A DNA stretch of 64,000 nucleotides from Pseudidiomarina planktonica. GTDB lineage: Bacteria; Pseudomonadota; Gammaproteobacteria; Enterobacterales; Alteromonadaceae. Numbering within the stretch: the stretch's first letter is position 1; each line of letters starts with the position of its first letter. Made by a program: the position numbers and the translations under genes. Positions 30,999-40,534 of the stretch are shown piece by piece. The notes under the pieces are model-generated. The model did not search any database and was not told the DNA's origin. It saw only the letters and a list, made by a program, of their open reading frames with translations. Location of the stretch: the NCBI RefSeq assembly GCF_900177775.1, contig NZ_FXWH01000001.1:930001-994000 (forward strand). Reading direction: 5' to 3'.

Positions 30999-31677
30999 AA
31001 TCGAGATTGAGTCCTGCTTGCTGTGTGATAGTGGTGTATGAGAGCCGCTGTGCAAATTCACTGGTAACCTTGTCGGCTGCCTCTGCAAAACTTTGCGGCC
31101 CACCTAGTGATTTGCTCTGAATCATTTTCAATCCGGCATAACCACAAGGATTAATACGAAGAAACGGGCTTAAGTCCATGTCTATATTAAAGGCCAGACC
31201 ATGGAACGAGCAGCCGCGCCGAATGCGTAACCCCAGTGAGCATATTTTGTCGTCGCCAACATACACTCCCGGGGCGTCGCAGCGTGCCGCTGCGTCAATA
31301 TTGTATTCTGCCAACACTGAAACGATGGTGTTCTCGATTTGGTTCACTAATTGGCGAACACCAAGTTTGCGGCGGCGTATATCTAACAGAAAATAAACCA
31401 CCAGCTGACCGGGACCATGGTAGGTTACCTGTCCACCGCGATCCACCTTCACTACCGGAATATCGCCCGGAGCCAACAAATGTTCTTCTTTACCGGCCTG
31501 ACCCTGCGTAAACACTGGTTCATGCTCTACCACCCAAAGCTCATCGGGTTGGTGTTCATCGCGGGCATCGGTAAAGGCCTGCATAGCGTGCCACACAGGC
31601 TCATAGGCCTGACGTCCTAGTTGACGTATTACCAGCTCGGCGGTTGCATTTGAATGTTCGGACAAATGTTCTGACAT
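30982..31677 (-). CDS. lipB: Octanoyltransferase LipB
   Basis: Transfers octanoyl from acyl carrier protein to lipoyl domains, forming a thioester acyl-enzyme. 231 residues, with [16 protein letters not shown], the catalytic Lys in [11 protein letters not shown] (K144) and the nucleophile Cys in RINPCGYAG (C178). ATG at 31677. Part of a dacA-dat-ybeD-lipB-lipA series on the minus strand. Confidence 0.97.
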   Translation of the reverse strand: MSEHLSEHSNATAELVIRQLGRQAYEPVWHAMQAFTDARDEHQPDELWVVEHEPVFTQGQAGKEEHLLAPGDIPVVKVDRGGQVTYHGPGQLVVYFLLDIRRRKLGVRQLVNQIENTIVSVLAEYNIDAAARCDAPGVYVGDDKICSLGLRIRRGCSFHGLAFNIDMDLSPFLRINPCGYAGLKMIQSKSLGGPQSFAEAADKVTSEFAQRLSYTTITQQAGLNLDYVKAS

Positions 31678-31722
31678 AGGAGCATTATACCTACCTGAAT
31701 TAGCCTCGGCTAGCGGCCTGAG

Positions 31723-31989
31723 CTAGAGTACGTAACGCACGTCTTCGATGTCCGCTAAGCAGCGGTACAGCGTTTCGATATGTTGCTGACTTTCAACCTT
31801 TACGGCCACCGAAATAGAGTGGTAATTGCCTTTGCTGCTCGGTTTTACCGCTGGTGAATAATCACCAGGAGCATGTTCCTGCAACACTGCTATTACCTGA
31901 TCCGGTAACTCTGGTGTGGCAACGCCCATAACTTTAAAAGTAAAGTGGCAGGGAAACTCCACCAATTCATCAAATTTTGTCTTTTGCAT
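31723..31989 (-). CDS. ybeD: YbeD/DUF493 family protein
   Basis: 88-residue small ACT-like fold protein found between dacA and lipB in gammaproteobacteria; function not established. [11 protein letters not shown] and [20 protein letters not shown] are diagnostic. I favour ATG 31989 ([12 protein letters not shown]), with GAGG 9 nt upstream and agreement with E. coli; ATG 31995 is two codons upstream. It lies 11 bp after dat. Confidence 0.93.
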   Translation of the reverse strand: MQKTKFDELVEFPCHFTFKVMGVATPELPDQVIAVLQEHAPGDYSPAVKPSSKGNYHSISVAVKVESQQHIETLYRCLADIEDVRYVL

Positions 31990-32000
31990 AGTCATTTTCC

Positions 32001-32864
32001 TCAGCCTGCGGCTTGCTGCTTTGCTGCAGCAATAGGCGCATTGGCACGAAATAGATCCGCTAATTGGCGGGTCATAGCGCCAGGTCGACCATCTGCAACC
32101 ATGTGCTCATCTAACCACCCAACCGGCTGAATTTCACGGCTGGAACTAGTTAAGAAACATTCATCGGCGGCGTACAAAGCGTCTAAATCAAAGGCTTCCT
32201 CATGCACCTCAATACCGTTGTCGCGCGCCAGTTCTACTAACCAGTCGCGGGTAATGCCGGGCAATATCAGTTCATCTTTCGGTGGCGTTATTAAGCGACC
32301 GTTTTTTACAATGAAGTAATTACAGGACGCACCTTCAGTTACCCGGCCAGCGCGATGTAACAGTGGCTCCATACCGCCCATGGCAACGGCTTGCTGCTTC
32401 AACAGTATATTACCTAACAAGCTGATGCTCTTAATGTCACAGCGCAACCAGCGAATGTCGTCCATAACACATACCCGTACTGGCTCCGGTAATTCGGTTG
32501 GCAGCTGAATATGGGTAGCGCTAATAAACACTGTTGGCGTTAGCATGGTTGCTGGTAAGTGCGAGCGCTTGGTATCAGCACCACGGGTTACCTGCAAATA
32601 AATAAAGCCGTCCGCAATAGCATTCTTCTGAATAGCCTGCTCGAATAATTGCTGCCATTCGGAATCACTGCGATTGGCTATGCCCAGGGCAGACAATGAC
32701 CGGTTGAGACGCTGTAAATGACGGTCGAGCAAAAATAACTGACCGGCATACACAGTTACCACTTCATAAATTCCATCGGCGAACAGGAAGCCGCGGTCAA
32801 ACACCGAGACTTTGGCTGCCTCGGCAGGCAGCCAGTCGCCATTTAAATAAACCGTTTCGGCCAT
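32001..32864 (-). CDS. dat: Class IV aminotransferase, probable D-alanine (D-amino acid) aminotransferase
   Basis: PLP enzyme that likely interconverts D-alanine/2-oxoglutarate and D-glutamate/pyruvate. 287 residues of fold type IV. Opening [16 protein letters not shown]-type segment ([18 protein letters not shown]), the PLP Lys in [11 protein letters not shown], and [13 protein letters not shown] are visible. Branched-chain aminotransferase and ADC lyase are alternatives, but length and adjacency to dacA (its start directly abuts the dacA stop) favour D-amino acid metabolism linked to D-Ala release by PBP5. Confidence 0.85.
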   Translation of the reverse strand: MAETVYLNGDWLPAEAAKVSVFDRGFLFADGIYEVVTVYAGQLFLLDRHLQRLNRSLSALGIANRSDSEWQQLFEQAIQKNAIADGFIYLQVTRGADTKRSHLPATMLTPTVFISATHIQLPTELPEPVRVCVMDDIRWLRCDIKSISLLGNILLKQQAVAMGGMEPLLHRAGRVTEGASCNYFIVKNGRLITPPKDELILPGITRDWLVELARDNGIEVHEEAFDLDALYAADECFLTSSSREIQPVGWLDEHMVADGRPGAMTRQLADLFRANAPIAAAKQQAAG

Positions 32865-34028
32865 TTATTCGCTACCAAATTTCTTTTTCAAATAATCTGT
32901 CAGGCGTTTAAATACGCCACCTTCTTCAACGGCGTGCAATGTTACCAGTGGGAAGCTGGCAATATCTTCACCGTCTAATTGCAGATATACGCTGCCAACT
33001 ACAGTTCCTTTCTCAAGCGGGGCTTGTAGCTCTTCGTTCAGCTCAAAGTTGGCTTGCAGGCTGTTACGTTGACCGCGAGGCAAAGTAATAACTACGTCAT
33101 CGCTAACACCAAGTTCAACTTCGTCGGTATCACCGCCCCAAATGCGATGGCTGACAAAGCTATCACCCGCTGCATAAGCAGTTACAGTTTCAAAGTAACG
33201 GAAGCCGTAGTTCAACAGTTTTTTGCTTTCAACTTTACGTTGTTGCTCACTGTTGGTACCCATTACCACCGAGATAAAGCGTGTATCACCGTCAACCGCC
33301 GAGGTAACCAGACTATAGCCTGCTTCCTGAGTGTGGCCGGTTTTAATACCATCAACATTCATGCTGCGGTCCCACAACAACGAGTTGCGGTTGTACTGCT
33401 TAATGTTGTTGTAAGTAAAAGATTTCTCGGCGTACAGCGCATATTCTTCAGGTGTTTCTTCAATTAGAGCTTTGGCCAGAATAGCCATGTCGCGCGGAGT
33501 GGTGTACTGCTCCGGGTGCGGCAAACCATGGCTATTACCGAAATTTGTTCCGGTCATGCCTAAATCACTGGCATAAGCATTCATTAAATCTGCAAACGCT
33601 TCTTCACTACCGGCAATATGCTCGGCCATGGCAACGCAGGCATCATTTCCTGAAGAAATAATAATGCCGCGATTTAAGTCGGCAACAGACACTTGTTTGC
33701 CTACTTCAATAAACATTTTTGAAGACTCAGGGAAGTTTTTCGCCCAGGCACGCTCACTCACGGTAACCAAATCGCTTGGGTGAATGCGTCCCGCCTGAAT
33801 TTCACGTCCGATAATGTAACTGGTCATCATCTTCGTCAGGCTGGCCGGTGCTAACCGTTCATCGGCATTTTCTTCCGCCAATACCTTACCGGTAGTGTAA
33901 TCGATAAGTAGATAGCCTTTGGCGTTTACTGCTGGCGCTTGCGGAACTACACCACTTGCTGCCGCACTCATCACAAAGGTAGAAAGAAAAAGAACTGTTA
34001 AAGCTGTTCGAAAGTGACTAAACATCAT
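32865..34028 (-). CDS. dacA: D-alanyl-D-alanine carboxypeptidase (PBP5)
   Basis: Periplasmic, membrane-associated low-molecular-weight penicillin-binding protein that trims terminal D-Ala from pentapeptides. 387 residues with a signal peptide ending near residue 25, the SxxK motif S63-LTK66, the SGN motif in ISSGNDACVAM, and KTG in GIKTGHTQ. A C-terminal domain ends in an amphipathic helix (FKRLTDYLKKKFG) for membrane attachment. ATG at 34028. First gene of the dacA-dat-ybeD-lipB-lipA unit, behind its own promoter. Confidence 0.97.
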   Translation of the reverse strand: MMFSHFRTALTVLFLSTFVMSAAASGVVPQAPAVNAKGYLLIDYTTGKVLAEENADERLAPASLTKMMTSYIIGREIQAGRIHPSDLVTVSERAWAKNFPESSKMFIEVGKQVSVADLNRGIIISSGNDACVAMAEHIAGSEEAFADLMNAYASDLGMTGTNFGNSHGLPHPEQYTTPRDMAILAKALIEETPEEYALYAEKSFTYNNIKQYNRNSLLWDRSMNVDGIKTGHTQEAGYSLVTSAVDGDTRFISVVMGTNSEQQRKVESKKLLNYGFRYFETVTAYAAGDSFVSHRIWGGDTDEVELGVSDDVVITLPRGQRNSLQANFELNEELQAPLEKGTVVGSVYLQLDGEDIASFPLVTLHAVEEGGVFKRLTDYLKKKFGSE

Positions 34029-34101
34029 GGGTGTCTCTGTCGGTTAGTGAAATTAAATAATTCGTATGCAAGCAGCGCCGTACGCACATTCAGCGCTGCG
34101 A

Positions 34102-34115
34102 ATTATAGCATTATA
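34102..34115 (-). promoter_or_regulatory. Predicted dacA promoter with two -10 elements
   Basis: Two TATAAT hexamers read on the minus strand (34102-34107 and 34110-34115), the proximal one carrying an extended TGC upstream. No good -35 is visible. Between it and dacA lies a CAGCGC/GCGCTG inverted pair that would form a leader hairpin. Confidence 0.55.
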
Positions 34116-34134
34116 GGAGGGCCTTTAACCATAT

Positions 34135-34989
34135 TTAGGGCAGTTGAACCCGAAAAACATCATGATGCCCGTTATCTTTCAGGCGTTGCAGTAAATCGGT
34201 TGCTTCCGCATTGGCAAAGGGGCCCAGCACTAGGCGGTATAGACCATCATTTGCCTGGGTAGTTGCAGGAACTTGATAGAGTTGCGACAAAGCGTCGGCT
34301 TCTTGCTGTAAACGTTCGTTATTGGTGCCCGCCATTACCTGAATGAAGTACTTGGTTTCGTTCGCGGGTGCTGTTTCAGTGGCTGTTGATGCCGCTGGAG
34401 CCGAAGAAATTATGGCCGACGGCGCGGCTGGCTCTGGCGATTCGGCAACTTCTACCAGCGGCGCTTGTACGGTTTCAACCCGCACTCGTGCGGTACCGGT
34501 GGCGAGCATGCCAATTTTATAGGCAGCGGAGTACGACAAATCTATTAACCGGTCGCCGTGAAAAGGGCCCCGATCGTTTACCCTCACTATCACCGATTTG
34601 TTGTTGGCCAGATTGGTAACTCGTACATAGGTTGGTAACGGTAGGGTTTTATGTGCGGCACTCATGCTGAACATATCGTAGTACTCACCATTGGAGGTGA
34701 GGTGACCATGAAATTTCTGCCCGTACCAGGACGCGGTACCTTCTTGTTGATAATCACGCACGTCACCCATCACATGATAGGTGTTGCCAAACAACTCATA
34801 GGTTTTATTCCCTTGGCGGCTGGGAGGTTCTTGCCGAGGAATTGGATCGCGCAGTTCGGCAGTAGTAGGCAGCCGCACCGGGGCGGCATCCTGACTCATG
34901 CGATAACGACCGTTAGAGCTGCTACAAGCTTGTACTAAGCCAAGTACCAGCAACCCGAATACGATTTTATTACTGTTGGCTATCGGCAT
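34135..34989 (-). CDS. rlpA: RlpA, septal ring lytic transglycosylase/SPOR lipoprotein
   Basis: Outer-membrane lipoprotein binding denuded glycan and, in Pseudomonas, cleaving it. About 284 residues with a lipobox LVQAC (Cys 22). A double-psi beta-barrel follows, with GTASWYGQKFHGHLTSNGE and NDRGPFHGDRLIDLSY; then comes a Pro/Ala linker and a C-terminal SPOR domain (FIQVMAG, VLGPFANAEA). Start is uncertain: ATG 34989 gives a compact signal peptide, while GTG 35010 is possible. Either overlaps the mltB 3' end. Confidence 0.93.
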   Translation of the reverse strand: MPIANSNKIVFGLLVLGLVQACSSSNGRYRMSQDAAPVRLPTTAELRDPIPRQEPPSRQGNKTYELFGNTYHVMGDVRDYQQEGTASWYGQKFHGHLTSNGEYYDMFSMSAAHKTLPLPTYVRVTNLANNKSVIVRVNDRGPFHGDRLIDLSYSAAYKIGMLATGTARVRVETVQAPLVEVAESPEPAAPSAIISSAPAASTATETAPANETKYFIQVMAGTNNERLQQEADALSQLYQVPATTQANDGLYRLVLGPFANAEATDLLQRLKDNGHHDVFRVQLP

Positions 34990-35986
34990 AGTCTTGTTTA
35001 ATCTGCTCACTAAGTTGATATACCGCCATGGCGTACAATGGACTGTGGTTGTAACGCGTTATCACATAGAAATTTGGCAGCGTAAGCCAGTACTCATGGC
35101 CGTCTTCTATTTCTAATTCGAGTACATTCGCGTTCATCTCATCAGCAACCTGAGCTTGCACTTGCTCGGGTAACTTGAGTCCGGCACCGGTCAGTTCACC
35201 GACGGTTTGTGCTGGTTTCAGTTTGCCACTAATCAGTTCTTTCGCCGGCGCTTCACCACTGAGCGGAAATGCTACCGGGTGTCCGCTAGTCCAGCCGTGC
35301 TTGCGGAAGTAATTGGCAACACTACCTATAGCGTCAACTGGATTATTAAATAAGTCGCGTTGGCCGTCGTTATCGAAATCAATGGCGTAATAGCGGTAGC
35401 TCGATGAAATAAACTGACCAAATCCCATCGCGCCGGCATAGGAGCCCATCAGATTATCTGGCTCCAGTTTTTCTTCGCGCATCAGCAGCATAAACTCAGC
35501 TAATTCCTGGCGAAAGAATTTCTGGCGGGGCGGGTAGTGAAAACCTAAGGTATAAAGTGCATCGAGTACCTCATATTTGCCCTTATAGGTGCCGTAGAAA
35601 GTCTCCACCCCAATAATAGCCACAATGAGGTGGGCAGGAACGCCGAGTTCCTGTTCTGCGCGAGCCAGAGTTTCTTTATGTTCAGCCCAGAATTTAACCC
35701 CGCCAGCGATGCGCTTTTCGGTCAGAAAAATAGGGTGGTACTGATACCAGGGCTTGGCTTCCCAAGGGCGTTGAATAGCTTCAAGAATATCTTGATTTCG
35801 ATTGGCCTGACTCAACAAGCGTTCGACTTCGCTGGCAGTGAAGTTGTGCTCTGAGACCATTTTATCAATGAAGGCTTGCTGCTCGGCAGGGTCAATCTTG
35901 TCGGTGCTGGCTATAGCTGGTTGAATCCAGGAGTGTGCCAATAGCCCCGCCAAAGTTACCCATAACCATGGTTGCATTACTTTCAT
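34970..35986 (-). CDS. mltB: Membrane-bound lytic murein transglycosylase B
   Basis: Periplasmic lytic transglycosylase making 1,6-anhydromuramyl ends. 338 residues with a cleavable signal (ends near AIAS) and no clear lipobox Cys, so it may be soluble. The catalytic Glu is in IIGVETFYG, and GAMGFGQFISSSYRYYAIDF is typical of the SltB/MltB family. ATG at 35986. It lies between rodA and rlpA in a cell-wall elongation cluster. Confidence 0.95.
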   Translation of the reverse strand: MKVMQPWLWVTLAGLLAHSWIQPAIASTDKIDPAEQQAFIDKMVSEHNFTASEVERLLSQANRNQDILEAIQRPWEAKPWYQYHPIFLTEKRIAGGVKFWAEHKETLARAEQELGVPAHLIVAIIGVETFYGTYKGKYEVLDALYTLGFHYPPRQKFFRQELAEFMLLMREEKLEPDNLMGSYAGAMGFGQFISSSYRYYAIDFDNDGQRDLFNNPVDAIGSVANYFRKHGWTSGHPVAFPLSGEAPAKELISGKLKPAQTVGELTGAGLKLPEQVQAQVADEMNANVLELEIEDGHEYWLTLPNFYVITRYNHSPLYAMAVYQLSEQIKQDYADSQQ

Positions 35987-36018
35987 TGTGTACCTCGTAG
36001 CTTATGTTGTCGTTGCCG

Positions 36019-37137
36019 CTATTGGCCCCGCATGACCAGACGCCGATGCGTGGCAATACTCATTAACATGCCAAAGCCGGCCAGGAGTGTCACCATTGAG
36101 GTGCCACCGTAGCTGATTAGCGGTAATGGTACACCCACCACTGGCAGTAGTCCCGAAACCATACCAATATTTACTAAAACATAAACAAAGAAGGTAAGTG
36201 TTAAGCTGCCGGCCAAAAGTTTTTCAAACGCGCTTTGGGCACGAATGGCAATAGTGAAGCCCCGCAGAATAACGAAGCCGTATAAAACCAATAAGCCAGC
36301 CACACCAATTAAACCAAATTCTTCGCTGAACACGGAAAAAATAAAGTCAGTGTGGCGCTCGGGCAGAAACTCCAGTTGGGATTGGGTGCCTTGCAACCAG
36401 CCTTTGCCTTCTATTCCGCCGGAGCCAATGGCAATTTTAGACTGAATAATATGGTAGCCCGCACCTAGTGGATCACTCTCTGGATTTAGAAACGTCAGTA
36501 CCCGCTGACGCTGATAATCGTGCATGAGGAAAATCCACAACACCGGAGCGAATGCGGCTGCCGCGCCAATACAAAAGAAAATCAGTCGCCAGCTAATGCC
36601 GGCTAAAAAGATAACAAACAAACCAGCCGAGCCAATCAGCAATGAAGTACCTAAGTCGGGTTGCCGTGCAATCATTAAAGTAGGTACCAGCAATAACAGG
36701 AAAGCTGCAAATACTCGTTTTAACGATGGTGGTAAACCGTGTTCTGAAATAAACCAAGCCAGCATCATGGGCACGGCCAACTTCATAATTTCGGATGGCT
36801 GTATATTAGTCACGCCGATATCCAGCCAGCGCTGGGCGCCTTTTGCCGAAACCCCAACCAGCAATACCGCCAGCAGCAGGGCTACGCCGAAGGTGAACAG
36901 AGGAAGGGCGAAACGCTGCAAGGTGGGCGGCGGAATTTGTGCCACCACAAACATGACGAAAAAAGCAAAACCTATGCGGATAGCCTGTCGCTGAATTAAC
37001 GCCAGATCTTGTCCTGCAGCACTATAAACTGAAATCAAACTGAGTACTGACAGGCACATCAATACCAGTAACAAAGGCCCGTCAATATGGAGCTTTTGTA
37101 GAATAGGATGACGTTGACGTTCAGCATTGGTTTGCAT
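36019..37137 (-). CDS. rodA: RodA, SEDS peptidoglycan polymerase
   Basis: Multispanning inner-membrane glycosyltransferase of the elongasome, partner of PBP2. About 372 residues and roughly ten TM helices. SEDS landmarks include KGAQRWLDIG, QPSEIMKLA, ARQPDLGTSLL, the catalytic-Asp region and the C-terminal PLISYGGTSM. ATG 37137 is chosen over an upstream extension inside mrdA. It begins 1 bp after the mrdA stop. Confidence 0.97.
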   Translation of the reverse strand: MQTNAERQRHPILQKLHIDGPLLLVLMCLSVLSLISVYSAAGQDLALIQRQAIRIGFAFFVMFVVAQIPPPTLQRFALPLFTFGVALLLAVLLVGVSAKGAQRWLDIGVTNIQPSEIMKLAVPMMLAWFISEHGLPPSLKRVFAAFLLLLVPTLMIARQPDLGTSLLIGSAGLFVIFLAGISWRLIFFCIGAAAAFAPVLWIFLMHDYQRQRVLTFLNPESDPLGAGYHIIQSKIAIGSGGIEGKGWLQGTQSQLEFLPERHTDFIFSVFSEEFGLIGVAGLLVLYGFVILRGFTIAIRAQSAFEKLLAGSLTLTFFVYVLVNIGMVSGLLPVVGVPLPLISYGGTSMVTLLAGFGMLMSIATHRRLVMRGQ

Positions 37138-37138
37138 G

Positions 37139-39019
37139 TTATTGCTCTTCCTCTTCCTCTTCCTTTGGCGCAACACCAAAGTAAAAATCCATGAGTTCGC
37201 GAGCTGCCGGTGCGGCAACACTGCCTCCGCCACCCGCGTTTTCCATGGCTATAACCAATACAATCTCAGGCTCTTCAACTGGGGCATAACCAACATACAT
37301 GGCATTGTCGCGGTAACGCTCTTCAATATCTTCGGCAACGTATTTTTCGTCCTGACCAATACTCTTCACCTGCGCCGTACCGGTTTTGCCGCCTGAGGTG
37401 TAGGGGGCATTCCTGAACGCTGTGTGGGCGGTACCTTTTACGGTACTCACAACGTCTTCCATGGCATCCAGCACAATATCCCAATACTCGGGGTTATTCA
37501 GCGTTACCGGTGGTTTTTCCTCAATCAACGCAGGCGTACTGACCTCATTGGTCACAGTTTCTTTTAATAGACGCGGAACCAGGTGCGTGCCTCGGTTTAC
37601 CACCATCGCGGTAGCCGTAGCTAGCTGCAAAGGTGTGGCCGTCCAGTAACTTTGACCAATACCCACTGAAACGGTTTCACCCGCATACCAGGGAAGATTA
37701 AAACGCGACCGCTTCCAGCCCCGCGTTGGCATGAGCGCGGCAGATTCTTCGGCAATATCAATACCGGTGTACTCGCCAAACCCGAACTGGAACATAAACT
37801 CCGACATTTTGTCGATGCCAAGCTTCAATGCCAAATCATAGTAAAAGGTATCGCAGCTTTCGGTAATGGCGGTACTGACGTTTACCCAGCCGTGGCCCCA
37901 TTCCAGCCAGTCCCGGTAGCGGTGGTCTACACCCCGAATTTCAAACCAGCCCGGATCCCAGATGCGGGTTTTCGACGTAATCAGTTCTTCGTTTAAGCCC
38001 AGCAAGGCAATTTGCGGCTTAATGGTTGATGCTGGCGGGTAACCACCTTGGGTGGCGCGATTCAACAACGGACTTTCGGTAGAGGCAAGTAAACTCTGAT
38101 AGCGCGCGTAGGAAATACCGTTCACAAACCAATTGGGGTCGTAGCTTGGCGTGCTGGCCATTGCCAGGACACCACCGGTACGGGTATCCATAACCACAAT
38201 AGAACCACGTTTATCGCCCAAGATTTCAACCGCTTTGCGCTGCAGGTTTATATCGAGTTCAAGATAGATATCGCTGCCGGGCACTGGGGGCTCAACTTCC
38301 AGAGCACGTACTTTACGACCACGATTGTTCACTTCAATTTGCTGGTAGCCAACGGTACCGTGCAGCACTTTCTCGTAGAATCGCTCCACGCCGAGTTTGC
38401 CTATAGTTCGGGTTGCTGCGTAGTTGGCTTTTTGTCCGCTTTCTTCCAGTTTCTTTACATCGTTGCGGTTTATTTTGGCTACATAACCCAGTGCATGAGT
38501 CAGAATTTCATCATGGGGATAATACCGTATTAACCGCGCTTCAATAGAAACGCCGGGAAACTTATGCTGGTGAACGGCAAATTTAGAAAGCTGCTTTTCG
38601 TTCAGATTGTCCAGTAAGGTTACCTGAGAGAATCGCCGCTCGCGGGCGCGTTGCTGATGAAACTCGCTAATAACTGTGGCATCTAATTCCAGCAAACGGG
38701 AAAGCTCAGCTAAGGTGGTGTCCAGGTCGCGAACTTCTTCCGGGGTAATTTCAATACTAAATACGGGGCGGTTTTCCGCTAACAAAATACCATTGCGGTC
38801 ATAAATGAGACCCCGGTTTGGTGCTAACGGAACAATCTTGATGCGGTTGTCATTAGAGCGCGTTTGAAAGCCTTGGTGCTGAACCACTTGTAGTTGATAC
38901 ATGTTGTACAGCAATAGCCCAAAAGCCGAATACACTAATACCAGAGCGACAGCCACACGACGGCTGAATAAACTGGCTTCGGCATTGTGGTCACGGATAG
39001 TCGCGCGCTTTTTCAACAT
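37139..39019 (-). CDS. mrdA: Penicillin-binding protein 2 (elongasome transpeptidase)
   Basis: Class B PBP that crosslinks peptidoglycan during rod elongation with RodA. 626 residues: a short cytosolic tail, TM helix about 22-44, a pedestal domain, and the transpeptidase with PPASTIKP (active Ser about 331), SCD and KTGTAQ. The C-terminus ends in a run of Glu. ATG at 39019. rlmH lies 2 bp upstream, so rsfS-rlmH-mrdA-rodA-mltB-rlpA probably form one transcript. Confidence 0.97.
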   Translation of the reverse strand: MLKKRATIRDHNAEASLFSRRVAVALVLVYSAFGLLLYNMYQLQVVQHQGFQTRSNDNRIKIVPLAPNRGLIYDRNGILLAENRPVFSIEITPEEVRDLDTTLAELSRLLELDATVISEFHQQRARERRFSQVTLLDNLNEKQLSKFAVHQHKFPGVSIEARLIRYYPHDEILTHALGYVAKINRNDVKKLEESGQKANYAATRTIGKLGVERFYEKVLHGTVGYQQIEVNNRGRKVRALEVEPPVPGSDIYLELDINLQRKAVEILGDKRGSIVVMDTRTGGVLAMASTPSYDPNWFVNGISYARYQSLLASTESPLLNRATQGGYPPASTIKPQIALLGLNEELITSKTRIWDPGWFEIRGVDHRYRDWLEWGHGWVNVSTAITESCDTFYYDLALKLGIDKMSEFMFQFGFGEYTGIDIAEESAALMPTRGWKRSRFNLPWYAGETVSVGIGQSYWTATPLQLATATAMVVNRGTHLVPRLLKETVTNEVSTPALIEEKPPVTLNNPEYWDIVLDAMEDVVSTVKGTAHTAFRNAPYTSGGKTGTAQVKSIGQDEKYVAEDIEERYRDNAMYVGYAPVEEPEIVLVIAMENAGGGGSVAAPAARELMDFYFGVAPKEEEEEEQ

Positions 39020-39021
39020 AG

Positions 39022-39492
39022 TTATTCGCGATGGTAAGGATGGTTACTGTTCAGGCTCCAGGCCCGGTAAAGACTCTCTGCAACCAGTATTCTGACCAAA
39101 GGGTGCGGCAGGGTCAATGCTGATAAACTCCAATGTTCGCTGGCAGCTTGTTGACACTCTGGCGCTAACCCTTCCGGCCCACCAACTAATAAGCTGATAT
39201 CGCGCCCATCCATTTGCCAATGTTGCAAACGTGCGGCTAAATCAGGAGTAGAGTAGGGCTTACCTGTTACATCCAGGCTGACGATGCGATCGCTTTTGCC
39301 GACAGCAGCTAGCATTGCCTCCCCTTCAGCCTTGAGGATGCGAGTAATGTCGGCATTCTTGCCACGTTTCCCGGCCGCAACTTCAGTGAGCTGTAACTGA
39401 CATTCAGCAGGGAAACGTTTTTGATAGGTTACAAAGCCGGTGCTGACCCAGTCTGGCATTTTGGTGCCTACCGCTATCAGCTGGATTCGCAT
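39022..39492 (-). CDS. rlmH: 23S rRNA (pseudouridine-1915 N3) methyltransferase RlmH
   Basis: SPOUT-family methyltransferase modifying pseudouridine 1915 in helix 69. 156 residues. The SAM-binding knot shows [14 protein letters not shown] and the C-terminal [22 protein letters not shown] 39492 ([13 protein letters not shown]) is chosen; its A is shared with the rsfS stop (TAATG). Confidence 0.97.
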   Translation of the reverse strand: MRIQLIAVGTKMPDWVSTGFVTYQKRFPAECQLQLTEVAAGKRGKNADITRILKAEGEAMLAAVGKSDRIVSLDVTGKPYSTPDLAARLQHWQMDGRDISLLVGGPEGLAPECQQAASEHWSLSALTLPHPLVRILVAESLYRAWSLNSNHPYHRE

Positions 39493-39815
39493 TAGGGGTG
39501 ACCCCAAAGTTTTTCAAGTTCGAAAAAGTCGCGAGTAGTTTCCTGCATCACGTGAACGATAACATCGCCCAAATCAACCAGTACCCACTCTGACTGTTCG
39601 CTACCTTCAACACCAATGGCAGGCGTACCTGAATACTTTGCTTCGGTGGCGACATGATTGGCAATACTACGCACGTGAGTTTTGGAGCTGCCTGAGCAGA
39701 TAACCATAAATTCGGCGATGTCAGTTTTTTCATGGACATCAAGCACTTGAATGTCACGGCCTTTTAATTCTTCAATTTTTTCGATAACGAAATTACGCAG
39801 TTGTTCAGCTTGCAA
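39492..39815 (-). CDS. rsfS: Ribosomal silencing factor RsfS
   Basis: Binds L14 and prevents subunit joining in slow growth or starvation. 107 residues with the family core [21 protein letters not shown] and [27 protein letters not shown] at 39815. Head of the rsfS-rlmH-mrdA-rodA series; an 88-bp gap with no convincing terminator separates it from nadD. Confidence 0.97.
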   Translation of the reverse strand: MQAEQLRNFVIEKIEELKGRDIQVLDVHEKTDIAEFMVICSGSSKTHVRSIANHVATEAKYSGTPAIGVEGSEQSEWVLVDLGDVIVHVMQETTRDFFELEKLWGHP

Positions 39816-39903
39816 GACAGTAGATCTCCGCTACGCCATGAGGGCGTATTAAATAAAATGAATAAGCTCGTATAGTTTAACACGGAGCCGGTTAGAAAAG
39901 CAG

Positions 39904-40530
39904 CTAACGATATAGCTGCTGTTGGTTAATATAGTCAGCAATTGCTGGCGGCACCATATGGGTCCAGCTGTCACTATTGTTGATCCGCTGCCGAATATCG
40001 GTCGCGGAAATATCAACCAGTGGCGTTTGCGCAAAGTAAATGCCACCGGCTGGTTGTTGTTGAAGGGCGCTAAGTTCCAGTTCGCGAGCCGCAACAAAGG
40101 CGCTAAGCACTGGTTTTAGTTGTCGCTCAGTGTCACCACGGCGCATCACTACCAAATGCGCATGGTCAACCAACTGTTGCCATTGGTGCCAGCTATCCAG
40201 TGCATTGAATGCGTCCATTCCCAGTGCAAACACCAGCGTATCTTGCGGATACTTTTGCTTTAGTTCAGCTAAGGTTATGGCGGTGTAGGAATGTCGATTT
40301 TGTTGCAGTTCCCAGTCTTCAGCCTGCAAACGTGAATCCAGTTCACAGGCCAGAGTAACCATTTGTAGCCGCTGCTCGGCACTCACCGAAGGAGTGTCCC
40401 GGTGCGGTGGAATCGCACTTGGCATTAGGTGAATGGCTTGTGCTGACAGCTCATCCGCTAACGCCAACGCTGGCCGAATGTGACCCCAGTGAAGAGGATT
40501 AAAGGTGCCGCCAAAAATGATTCTTAACAT
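39904..40530 (-). CDS. nadD: Nicotinate-nucleotide adenylyltransferase
   Basis: Forms deamido-NAD from NaMN and ATP. 208 residues with the nucleotidyltransferase motif GGTFNPLHWGH near the N-terminus and the C-terminal ISATDIRQRI. ATG 40530 (MLRIIFGG) is preferred over a start inside holA. It lies 4 bp after holA. Confidence 0.97.
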   Translation of the reverse strand: MLRIIFGGTFNPLHWGHIRPALALADELSAQAIHLMPSAIPPHRDTPSVSAEQRLQMVTLACELDSRLQAEDWELQQNRHSYTAITLAELKQKYPQDTLVFALGMDAFNALDSWHQWQQLVDHAHLVVMRRGDTERQLKPVLSAFVAARELELSALQQQPAGGIYFAQTPLVDISATDIRQRINNSDSWTHMVPPAIADYINQQQLYR

Positions 40531-40534
40531 GGGC

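Noticed and set aside
34368-34938. Plus-strand frames opposite rlpA
   Set aside because: Shadows of the rlpA coding sequence without initiation signals.
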